Shown here: positions 1 through 6,657 of the stretch, one piece after another
Layout: each line of letters opens with the position of its first letter
How positions within the stretch are numbered: the stretch's first letter is position 1
NCBI GenBank assembly: GCA_034434895.1
Contig: DAOTYI010000270.1
Location: forward strand, 1-19,551
DNA: 19,551 nt
Direction of reading: 5' to 3'
Source: DAOTXL01 sp034434895
GTDB lineage: Bacteria > Chloroflexota > Anaerolineae > JAAYZQ01
Made by a program: the position numbers and the translations under genes
The notes under the pieces: model-generated
What the model was told of the DNA's origin: nothing
Database searches by the model: none
The model's input: the letters and a program-made list of their open reading frames with translations, nothing else

Positions 1-302
1 CCTATACCCCGGTGCCGACCGGCCAGCCCACGGCCACGACCGCAGCCGGGGCCACAGCCGCTCCCACCTCGCCTGCCGGCGGGCCGACTACGGCCACTCC
101 CACCTCGCCTGCTGCCGGGCCGGCCACGACTCAGCCGACGACGGCTGCCTCGCCGACTTCGGGGGTCCAACCCACCCCCACGCCCCAGAGCGAAGGGGGC
201 GAACTGGCCCAGACCGGCGTGGGGTGGGGTCTGATCCTCTTTTCGGGATTGGGACTGGCCCTGCTGTTGGTCATGGCCCGTCGCCTGCGCCTGGCAAGCT
301 GA
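1..302 (+). CDS. C-terminal end of a surface protein with Thr/Pro-rich stalk and LAQTG sorting signal (5' partial)
   Basis: The reading frame is open from position 3 and stops with TGA at 300-302, so the gene starts before the window. What remains is about 70 residues rich in Thr, Pro, Ala and Gly (repeats of the type PTSPAGGPTTATP), a short acidic stretch SEGGE, then LAQTG, a hydrophobic span (GLILFSGLGLALLLVMA) and a basic tail ARRLRLAS. That order (stalk, LxxTG, membrane span, positive tail) is the classic cell-wall sorting signal. LAxTG is the form known for class E sortases. I infer an exported protein anchored to the envelope, or at least held by its C-terminal membrane helix. No sortase gene is visible here. 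The N-terminal functional domain lies outside the window, so the role is unknown. GTG 12 is an internal codon, not a credible start. Confidence 0.75.
   Translation, partial: YTPVPTGQPTATTAAGATAAPTSPAGGPTTATPTSPAAGPATTQPTTAASPTSGVQPTPTPQSEGGELAQTGVGWGLILFSGLGLALLLVMARRLRLAS
61..132 (+). repeat. Two tandem 36-bp units in the Thr/Pro stalk
   Basis: Positions 61-96 and 97-132 both begin CTCCCACCTCGCCTGC and differ at only a few bases afterwards. The 36-bp unit keeps the reading frame (12 codons, TSPAxGPxT type), so copy-number change would lengthen or shorten the stalk without breaking the protein. Confidence 0.7.
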
Positions 303-339
303 ACCGGGCGCCGGGGCAGGAGTGCAGGAAGCGACCAGG

Positions 340-1692
340 ATGCTGCCCGATTTCCTTCGCCGCGAGGATAGCCTCTATGTCCTGCAGCGAGTTGCCGAGA
401 ACGACTGTTGCGCCATCGTCGGCGTGAGCAATTCCGGCAAATCATGCCTGCTACAGGCCCTGGCCCGGCCGGAGGTCCGGCAGAGGCTGCTGGGCGGTTC
501 GGTTGACGAGCGGGCCTTTGTTTACGTTGATTTCAACCTGATGCTGGAAGCCACCGAACAGGGCTTCTACGAGCTGATCCTGCGCTGCCTGAGCGAGGAG
601 CTGGCGCGCCTGTCCCCCCAGGCCGGGTTCCTGGAACGGTTACAGAGCGCCTATCGGACCCTGGTCGCCCCGCCCAGCGCCTTTCAGATCCCTCTCAGTT
701 TCAGCGAGGGGTTGACGGCCGTTTGTCAGGGCATGACGAACGGCCTGGTCCTGCTGTTTGACGAATTTGATGGGCCGTTCGAGCAGATCGAGGGCCGGGC
801 GTTTCTGAACTTGCGGGCGCTCAGGGACAGGTATCGAGGCAGGCTCACCTTTGTCACAGCCACCAACCATCGGCTGTCCAATATCCGCCGGGGCCGGGAT
901 GTAGACGAGTTCATCGAGCTATTCAACCCTTTCACCCGCCTCCTGGGGCCTCTCGACCCGGAAGACAGAGAGCGGGTGATTGCCTGGATCGCCGATCAGG
1001 AACGATATACCTTTGACGACAACGACCGGGCGTTCATCAACCACCATGCCGACGGCCATCTGGGACTGTTGCTGGCAGTTTGCCGGGCATTGGGCCGGGT
1101 CACCGGCGAGCCGGTGCGCGATGCTGGCCAGGACTGGTTGATCCACCGCCAGGTACGGGAACAGCTCGAAACCGACCCGACCGTTCAGGGGGAGTGCCGC
1201 AGCCTGTGGGAGGAACTGACCGAGGAACAACAGGCCTGTCTGATGGCGCTGACGGGCGGGGGAGGACAGGTGACGGAGCAGGACCTGGCTTCGTTGCGAG
1301 AAAAGGGGTTGCTGCGTCAGGGGGAAGACCTGCTCCTTTCCCCTGTCTTTGAAGGGTTTGTCCGGCGTCAGAGGTTGACCCGCCGCCATCGTGTCGAGGG
1401 GGTGCGGGTGGATGTCGAAAGCGGCAGTGTGTGGGTGGATGGCCGGCCAGTCCCCACCCTGACCGACCTGGAGTACCGTCTGCTCCTCCTGCTCTATGGC
1501 CGTCTGAACAGCCTGTGCGATAAATATCAGATCGTCGAGACGGTGTGGGGGGAGGAGTATATTGACCAGGTGGACGATGCCCGGATTGACAAGCTGCTCA
1601 GCCGACTGCGGGCCAAGATCGAACCGGACCCCCAGAATCCTCGCTATCTGATCACGGTGCGAGGCCGGGGTTACAAGCTGGTCAACCCGTAG
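340..1692 (+). CDS. P-loop (AAA-like) ATPase fused to C-terminal OmpR/PhoB-type winged-helix DNA-binding domain
   Basis: Counting from ATG 340 the protein is 450 residues. Residues 28-35 are a Walker A motif (GVSNSGKS) and residues 138-144 a Walker B strand with acidic pair (LLFDEFD, D141-E142). The middle part resembles the helical lid of STAND/AAA-type ATPases. The last ~95 residues form a winged helix of the OmpR type, ending RAKIEPDPQNPRYLITVRGRGYKL, the usual hairpin wing. I infer an ATP-controlled transcription regulator. There is no receiver domain, so it is not a classical response regulator. ATG 340 is preferred because AGGAAG at 326-331 lies 8 nt upstream; GTG 322 is an in-frame alternative. 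It lies 147 bp upstream of a PspA gene on the same strand, so it may regulate that cassette (inference). Confidence 0.8.
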   Translation: MLPDFLRREDSLYVLQRVAENDCCAIVGVSNSGKSCLLQALARPEVRQRLLGGSVDERAFVYVDFNLMLEATEQGFYELILRCLSEELARLSPQAGFLERLQSAYRTLVAPPSAFQIPLSFSEGLTAVCQGMTNGLVLLFDEFDGPFEQIEGRAFLNLRALRDRYRGRLTFVTATNHRLSNIRRGRDVDEFIELFNPFTRLLGPLDPEDRERVIAWIADQERYTFDDNDRAFINHHADGHLGLLLAVCRALGRVTGEPVRDAGQDWLIHRQVREQLETDPTVQGECRSLWEELTEEQQACLMALTGGGGQVTEQDLASLREKGLLRQGEDLLLSPVFEGFVRRQRLTRRHRVEGVRVDVESGSVWVDGRPVPTLTDLEYRLLLLLYGRLNSLCDKYQIVETVWGEEYIDQVDDARIDKLLSRLRAKIEPDPQNPRYLITVRGRGYKLVNP

Positions 1693-1722
1693 TCAGACCC
1701 TCCAGGCGTCAGCCGATTGTCA

Positions 1723-1748
1723 GTGGCCGGTCATGCACCGGCCATGAC
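1723..1748. other. Overlapping inverted repeats between the ATPase-regulator and pspA
   Basis: TGGCCGGT (1724-1731) and ACCGGCCA (1737-1744) are perfect 8-bp arms around CATGC. A second, offset pair GTCATG / CATGAC overlaps them. A -10-like TATAGT follows at 1756-1761, but no convincing -35 is placed in front of it. There is no T-tract, so this could be an operator or a weak terminator of the upstream gene. Positions ~1762-1810 contain three ACCAAT words and related text that read like another low-complexity intergenic repeat. Confidence 0.4.
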
Positions 1749-1839
1749 AGGAGGGTATAGTAGTGACCAATGGCGCAACCAATGACCAATCGCCCATTCG
1801 CCGATCGCAAATAATCAGACTTTTGAGGAGAGAAAAGAA

Positions 1840-2517
1840 ATGGCAGACTTGATGAAAAAGATTCAGACGCTCATCGCCGCCAATCTGCACGCCATGGTGG
1901 ATTCGGCGCTCAAGTCCAACTCGATGGCCGTGTTCGATCAGTACATCCGCGAGGTGGAGGATAACCTGGAGAACCTGCAGGATGCTGTGGCGACAGTGGG
2001 CGGCGAGCTCAAGACCCTGCAACGCAAAAAAGCGGATCTGGACCAGAAGGCAGCCGAGCTGGACCGCAACATAGACATCTTTTTGCGGGAGGGCAAGGAG
2101 GACCTGGCCCTGGCGGCGCAGAGCAAGCTGAATTCGATCAACCGCCTGCTGCAAAACTATGAGGAGATGATCCAGCGCCAGGAATCGGAGTTCCAGAGCC
2201 TGAAGGATGCCCGGCTCAAGCTGGAGGCCAAGCTGACCACGGTCAAGCAGGAGCGGGAGGAGTTGCAGGCCCTGCTCGACCTGGCCCGCTCAAAAGAGAT
2301 CACGGCCAGAACCATCAAGTCGCTGGACGACCTGATGGGCTCCGGCGATGCCGATGTCTCGCGGGTGGCCGAGGCGATCCGGGCCCGGCTGGACAAGGCC
2401 TCGGCGCGGAGCGAGATGCTGGCCAGCAGCCTGGAGTCGCAGATGGATCAGGTGCTGGAAAAGAGCGCCCTGGAGGCCCAACTGGCCGAGCGCAAGGCAC
2501 GCCTGGGGCTGGGCTAG
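1840..2517 (+). CDS. pspA: PspA/IM30 (Vipp1) family membrane-stress protein
   Basis: The 225-residue product is almost wholly helical and charged, with the family's start (a short amphipathic helix, then ALIAANLHAMVDSALKSN-type sequence and 'YIREVEDNL') and long heptad-patterned coiled coil (about residues 25-185). PspA/IM30 proteins belong to the ESCRT-III superfamily. They assemble on the inner face of the cytoplasmic membrane and stabilise it under stress. The length matches the family. ATG 1840 is preceded by GAGGAG within 'TTTTGAGGAGAG'. The gene lies between an ATPase/winged-helix regulator and a run of membrane-anchored binding and VWA proteins on the same strand. I do not see PspF, PspB or PspC, so the partners differ from the enterobacterial Psp system. 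The family call is firm; the role within this cluster is inferred. Confidence 0.9.
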   Translation: MADLMKKIQTLIAANLHAMVDSALKSNSMAVFDQYIREVEDNLENLQDAVATVGGELKTLQRKKADLDQKAAELDRNIDIFLREGKEDLALAAQSKLNSINRLLQNYEEMIQRQESEFQSLKDARLKLEAKLTTVKQEREELQALLDLARSKEITARTIKSLDDLMGSGDADVSRVAEAIRARLDKASARSEMLASSLESQMDQVLEKSALEAQLAERKARLGLG

Positions 2518-2616
2518 CAGCCTGTCGGCGAAGCGATCTGGAGTCAAGGCTTTAGCCGGTTTTAGCCAGAAACGAACCTGTTTTCACCGGCTAAAACCTC
2601 CACTCCGACAGGCTGC
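2517..2616. repeat. 100-bp two-stage inverted repeat after pspA
   Basis: The outer arms, 2517-2528 (GCAGCCTGTCGG) and 2605-2616 (CCGACAGGCTGC), are perfect 12-bp complements. The inner arms, 2540-2559 and 2587-2606, match at 17 of 20 positions. The element starts on the last base of the pspA stop codon and could fold into a long hairpin that terminates or stabilises pspA mRNA. There is no ORF inside, so a small non-autonomous (MITE- or REP-like) element is possible. Confidence 0.65.
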
Positions 2617-2632
2617 CAGGCATCTGCTGTCC

Positions 2633-2737
2633 CTTTCACCGCCGGGCACGCAGAGAACGCAGAGGAATCATAAAAAAACTCGGCGGCCTCTGTGTCTCTG
2701 TGGTGCAATTCGGGACTTTTTCAGCAGTCTCCTGGGA
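2633..2737. repeat. Dispersed palindromic repeat, copy 1 ('CGCAGAGAACGCAGAGG' type)
   Basis: The left part contains ACGCAGAGAACGCAGAGG. A central GAATCATAAAAAAACTC is followed by GGCGGCCTCTGTGTCTCTG, which is partly complementary to the left part. A second copy in the same orientation occurs at 14713-14815 with the same centre and the same flanking 'TTTTTCAGC...CTCC' tail. No coding potential is evident. Confidence 0.7.
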
Positions 2738-2794
2738 AAGACACAAGGCGCAAGGCACAAAACCCAACTCCGCCTTCCGCCTTGTGCCTTGTCA
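2738..2794. repeat. Small inverted repeat built on AAGGC/GCCTT words
   Basis: ACACAAGGCGCAAGGCACAA at 2741-2760 faces CTTGTGCCTTGTC at 2781-2793, giving an imperfect stem. It is the third palindromic element in the pspA to binding-protein gap and ends just before the ribosome-binding site (GGAG, 2798-2801) of the next gene. Confidence 0.5.
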
Positions 2795-2807
2795 ACTGGA
2801 GTAAGAG

Positions 2808-4001
2808 ATGAACCGAACACGCATCATTTTCTTTGCCATCATCGGCCTGGCGCTTCTGATCATCATCGGGGGCCTGATCTGGAGCCAGGTGAACAAGACA
2901 GGGCCGGAGCCGATCGAGCCTAAGACCAGCAAAGAGCCGCTGGAGGTCCAGATCATCTGTGCTCTGCCGGTGGCCGATTGGGTGCAGGAAGCGGCCCGCG
3001 AGTTCAACGCCGCCGGGCACAAGCTGGAGGGCCGGGCCATCCACGTGACCGTCACCCCGATGGATGGCCTGACGGCCAAGGGGCGTTACGAGCGGGACGA
3101 ACTGACCCCCTTGCCCACCGCCTGGATCCCCGACAGCCGTTACCTGGTCGAACTGGTCAACGCGGCCTACAAGGAACGGCTGGGGCGCGATGTCTTTCTG
3201 ACCGACGGCGAGTACCGCGCCCGCCCACTGGTCATCTCGCTGCTGGCCTGGGGCATCTACAGCAGCCGGGCCGACGTGTTGCAGGCCCGGTACGGCACCA
3301 TCTCGTGGCAGACCATCCATGATGCGGCTCTTGCTCCCGGTGGATGGGCCGAGCTGGGCGGCCAGAGCGACTGGGGCTTCTTCAAGCTGGCCATCTCCAA
3401 CCCGCGCAAAAATATCGGCGGGCTGGCTGCCATGGTCGCCGCTGCCGGCGAATACTATGGCCGGACCAACATCACCGTCGAGGATGTGACCAACCCTCAG
3501 TTCCAAAAGTGGCTGGGCGAGATCCTGAGCTCGATGAGCGACCTGTCGGGCGGGACCTACACAGTGGCCGACCTGGCCCTCTTTGGCTACACCACCGGTG
3601 ACGCCGGCCAACTGCTGGAGAGTGACCTGCTGGTCAATATGCAGGGCATCCAGACCCGTTGGGCCGATCCGCTGCGCATCGTCTATCCTGAGTATGTGAC
3701 CTGGTTTGACTTTCCCTTCACCGTGTGGATGGGGCCGGAGACGACAGCAGCAGAAAAGAACGCCGCTCTGGAGTTTGAAAAGTACCTGCTGTCGGCAGAG
3801 GTGCAGAAGAAGGCGCTGGCCTACGGCCTGCGGCCCGCCAACCCTGAAGTGCCGGTGACCGGCGAGGGCAGCCTGTTCGACCAGTGGGCAGGGCAGGGGG
3901 TGCTGGGAGTGGTCCCCCGCACCACCGCCATGCGTTCGCCCGACCGGGAGGTGTTGCAGACGCTGCTGCGCTGGTTCGACCTGAATGTGGCAGGCCGGTA
4001 G
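2808..4001 (+). CDS. Membrane-anchored extracellular solute-binding-like protein
   Basis: This 397-residue protein has an N-terminal membrane span (residues ~5-27, IIFFAIIGLALLIIIGGLIW) with no lipobox and no clear signal-peptidase site, so it is probably anchored with the rest outside. The outside part has the layout of a type 2 periplasmic binding fold: 'VQIICALPVADWVQEAAREFN' at the start, hydrophobic ligand-site segments, and a C-terminal helix ending 'LLSAEVQKKALAYGLRPANPEVPV'. That last piece recurs in the next gene ('RHGYRPANLSIPLSGP'), so the two are paralogues. No permease or ABC ATPase lies nearby, which argues against simple import. The start ATG 2808 has GGAG at 2798-2801. The next gene begins 34 bp downstream, so the two are probably co-transcribed. 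The ligand is unknown. Confidence 0.75.
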   Translation: MNRTRIIFFAIIGLALLIIIGGLIWSQVNKTGPEPIEPKTSKEPLEVQIICALPVADWVQEAAREFNAAGHKLEGRAIHVTVTPMDGLTAKGRYERDELTPLPTAWIPDSRYLVELVNAAYKERLGRDVFLTDGEYRARPLVISLLAWGIYSSRADVLQARYGTISWQTIHDAALAPGGWAELGGQSDWGFFKLAISNPRKNIGGLAAMVAAAGEYYGRTNITVEDVTNPQFQKWLGEILSSMSDLSGGTYTVADLALFGYTTGDAGQLLESDLLVNMQGIQTRWADPLRIVYPEYVTWFDFPFTVWMGPETTAAEKNAALEFEKYLLSAEVQKKALAYGLRPANPEVPVTGEGSLFDQWAGQGVLGVVPRTTAMRSPDREVLQTLLRWFDLNVAGR

Positions 4002-4035
4002 CGGGTGGCGAAGGGGGTGCGAGGGGAAGAAAACA

Positions 4036-5739
4036 ATGGGGAGCCATTCTAAGCGTCGTGTGTCCAGCAGGAATGTGCAGCCGGTGCTGGGGGCGCTGAT
4101 CATCGGCCTGTTCCTGGTGATCGGCCTGTGCTGTGGGACCTACGCCCTGATTGACAGGCTGGTGGACCGTGCCGGGCCAACCCCCCAGGTCGCCGTTTCG
4201 GCTCTGACGGTGGCCTGTTCGCCGGAGAAGGAGCTGGCCTTCACCGCCCTGGTGGACCGGTTCAACGCGCAACGTTTCAAGACGCCCGATGGGCAGGTGA
4301 TGCAGATCGTTCCACTTCAGCTCGATCCCGAGGCGATGCTGACGGCTGTACTGTCCGGCAACGCCGACTTTCAGGCCATGACCCCTGACTCGTCGGTATG
4401 GTTGGGTCAGTTGGACCAGGCGTGGGGCCGGCAGAGGGGAGATGAAGCAGCCACCGTCGTGGGCGAGACGGTGCGCTATGCCGTCAGCCCGGTGGTGATC
4501 GCCGCCTGGGAAAGCCTGGCCCGCGAGATGGGCTGGCCGGAGCGGGCCATTAGCTGGCAGGACCTGCTGGCCCGGGCGCAGTCCGACCCGAACTTCCGTT
4601 GGAGCCATCCCTCCACCAGCTCCGCCAGTGGCCTGCTGGCCACCCTGGCCGAATTCTACGCCGGTGCAGGCAAGACGCGGGGGCTGACCATCGAGGATGT
4701 GAAGGCTCAGACGACGCTGGATTACGTCGCGGCCTTGGAAAAGACGGTGCGCTACTATGGCCAGGGCAACGAACCGGCCCTCATCGAGCAGGCGCTGAAA
4801 GAGGGCCGGGCCTTCCTGGACGCCTTTGTGGTCCAGGAGCAGATGGTGGTTTACTTTAACACCCACCGCCGGGACCAGGAACGGCTGGTGGCCCTCTATC
4901 CGGTGGAAGGGGCACTGTGGGAAGACCATCCCCTGGCCCTGCTGGAGACAGAGGGGCTGACCCCCTATCATCGCCAGGTGTTTGCCCGCTTCCGCGACTT
5001 TCTCCTTTCAACCGAGGCCCAACAGCTCATTCTGCGCCACGGCTACCGCCCGGCCAACCTGTCCATCCCGCTGAGCGGCCCCGACTCGCCCCTGACTGCT
5101 GACAACGGCGTGAACCCCGCCGAGCCCAAGACGGCGCTCCAGATCCCCGGCGCCAACGTGGTGCAGGTGGTGCGCGAGGTGTGGTGGCACACCAAACGCC
5201 ACACCAACGTCTACCTGGTGGTGGACACATCAGGCAGTATGCGGGGTGAGAAACTGGCTCAGGCCCAGGAGGCGCTGCGCGTCTTTCTGGACCAGATCCA
5301 GGGGGACATGGAACGGGTCGGGATGATCCAGTTTTCGTCGGGGATCAACAATGTGATCTACCTGGATGAATTGGGCCACAACCGCGCTGCGCTGGAAGCG
5401 GCCGTGGACGGGTTGGTGGCAGGCGGCGACACGGCCCTGCTGGATGCGGTTTACGAAGCCTTTACGCGCCTGCAAGACCTGGGCGACACCGGGCGGATCA
5501 ACGCCATCGTGGCCATGACCGATGGCCGGGAGAACAACTCGCGCATCAGCCTGAACACTCTGGTGCGGCGGCTGGAACGGGACTCGAAGGTGCCGGTGGT
5601 CATCTTTTGCATCGCCTACGGCCAGGACGCAGATATGGATGTTCTCCAGGCCATCGCCGGGCCAACGGGCGGGCAGGTGTATGTGGGCAACCTGGAGACG
5701 ATCCGGGACCTGTACAAAATCCTGTCTACCTATTTCTAA
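4036..5739 (+). CDS. Membrane-anchored substrate-binding and von Willebrand A (VWA) domain protein
   Basis: The 567-residue product has a membrane span at about residues 17-40, then a solute-binding-like region (~50-360) paralogous to the preceding gene, then a VWA domain (~390-565). The metal-ion-dependent adhesion site is complete: D397-T-S399-G-S401, T466 in GGDTALLDA and D496 in AMTDGREN. VWA domains with an intact MIDAS bind divalent metal and a protein partner, so I infer an external, metal-dependent docking module joined to a ligand-sensing module. ATG 4036 is chosen because GAGGGGAAG at 4021-4029 is well placed; ATG 3985 would overlap the previous gene and lacks such a site. The stop codon directly abuts the start of the next gene, so the two are translationally coupled. 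Confidence 0.85.
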   Translation: MGSHSKRRVSSRNVQPVLGALIIGLFLVIGLCCGTYALIDRLVDRAGPTPQVAVSALTVACSPEKELAFTALVDRFNAQRFKTPDGQVMQIVPLQLDPEAMLTAVLSGNADFQAMTPDSSVWLGQLDQAWGRQRGDEAATVVGETVRYAVSPVVIAAWESLAREMGWPERAISWQDLLARAQSDPNFRWSHPSTSSASGLLATLAEFYAGAGKTRGLTIEDVKAQTTLDYVAALEKTVRYYGQGNEPALIEQALKEGRAFLDAFVVQEQMVVYFNTHRRDQERLVALYPVEGALWEDHPLALLETEGLTPYHRQVFARFRDFLLSTEAQQLILRHGYRPANLSIPLSGPDSPLTADNGVNPAEPKTALQIPGANVVQVVREVWWHTKRHTNVYLVVDTSGSMRGEKLAQAQEALRVFLDQIQGDMERVGMIQFSSGINNVIYLDELGHNRAALEAAVDGLVAGGDTALLDAVYEAFTRLQDLGDTGRINAIVAMTDGRENNSRISLNTLVRRLERDSKVPVVIFCIAYGQDADMDVLQAIAGPTGGQVYVGNLETIRDLYKILSTYF

Positions 5740-6639
5740 ATGGCAAAAAGCAGCTTCCAAGACGAACTGGAAAAGCGGGCCGGACGGGCCATCCTGACCC
5801 GGGCTGTTTACCGCTGGGAAAGTGCGGCCATCATCGCCCTGACCCTGATCCTCTTTGTGCTGGTCCGCCATCCGCTCCCCTTCTGGCAGCCGTGGTACTG
5901 GCTGATCCTGGGCGGGCTGGGGGAGATCGGCCTGATCTGGAGCAGCATCCAGGATCCTGAATTCCGGGCCCAGGCGGTCGCCGAGATGTTCCATGAAAAG
6001 TTCAAGCCCCGACAGATCCGGAACGCGGCGCTGCGCAGCCAGGTGGAAAAGGCCCTGGAATATCGAGATCGGATCGACCAGGCGATCCACAAGGGTCGGG
6101 CAGGTGTGCTGCGTGACCACCTGAAGGATACCAGCCACGGCATCACTACCTGGATGGAGAGCGTCTTTCGTCTGGCCCAAAGGCTGGACGCTTACCTGGC
6201 CGATCCGGTCATCCGCCAGGACCTGCAGGCCGTGGAACCGGCCATCGAAAACCTGAAAAAACGGCTGGCGTTGGAGGATGACGACGCCGTCAAACGTCAG
6301 ATCAGCCAGGCCATCGCCCAGCGGCAGATCCAGCGCGACAACCTGCGCAAGTTGCAGAATGTGATGGAGCGCGCTCAGTTCCAACTGGAAAGCACTCTGA
6401 CGGCCATGGGCACCGTCTACTCGCAAATCATGATCCTCGGCTCCCGCGACGTGGCCTCAGGCCGGGCCGACCGCCTGCAACAGGACATTGCCGACCAGGT
6501 CCAGGCCCTCCAGGACATCGTGCAGACCGTGGATGAAGTATACCAGGCCGGCGCCGAGTCGCCGGGCCTGGGCGCAGCCGACCTGACCGCAGCCGGCCCT
6601 GCCACATCGTCAGTGCGCCAAAAGAGAGTGGGGAATTAG
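5740..6639 (+). CDS. Two-TM protein with long cytoplasmic coiled coil, unknown function
   Basis: The ATG follows the previous gene's TAA with no gap. The 299 residues comprise a short charged N-terminus, two close hydrophobic segments (about 28-42 and 50-67) forming a membrane hairpin, and about 200 residues of charged helix with heptad-like spacing (for example 'QDLQAVEPAIENLKKRLALE' and 'QISQAIAQRQIQRDNLRKL'). The tail beyond ~280 is Ala/Gly-rich. I do not recognise a named family. With both ends inside, the helical part would lie in the cytoplasm. It could contact PspA, itself a coiled-coil protein encoded two genes upstream of the VWA gene (inference). No catalytic motif is visible. Abutting the VWA gene makes a shared complex likely. 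Confidence 0.75.
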   Translation: MAKSSFQDELEKRAGRAILTRAVYRWESAAIIALTLILFVLVRHPLPFWQPWYWLILGGLGEIGLIWSSIQDPEFRAQAVAEMFHEKFKPRQIRNAALRSQVEKALEYRDRIDQAIHKGRAGVLRDHLKDTSHGITTWMESVFRLAQRLDAYLADPVIRQDLQAVEPAIENLKKRLALEDDDAVKRQISQAIAQRQIQRDNLRKLQNVMERAQFQLESTLTAMGTVYSQIMILGSRDVASGRADRLQQDIADQVQALQDIVQTVDEVYQAGAESPGLGAADLTAAGPATSSVRQKRVGN

Positions 6640-6657
6640 CTTAATGAGGTGAAAACG

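Noticed and set aside
1717..1761. TTGTCA (1717-1722) with TATAGT (1756-1761) as the pspA promoter
   Set aside because: The spacer would be 33 nt, far from 17.
2633..2737. CRISPR-like array from recurring CGCAGAG words
   Set aside because: No regular repeat-spacer spacing; it is an inverted repeat with one distant copy.
3985..4035. Upstream ATG 3985 as start of the VWA gene
   Set aside because: It lacks a ribosome-binding site, overlaps the previous gene and would put charged residues before the anchor; ATG 4036 has a strong site.
2721..4103. Long open frame on the minus strand opposite the solute-binding gene
   Set aside because: High-GC shadow of the + strand gene; the product is rich in Gln, His and Gly without domain features, and no ribosome-binding site is apparent.
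3718..6426. Two further long minus-strand frames (to 4971 and 5230-6426)
   Set aside because: They lie antisense to VWA and coiled-coil genes that have clear motifs and coupled starts; they have no recognisable domains.
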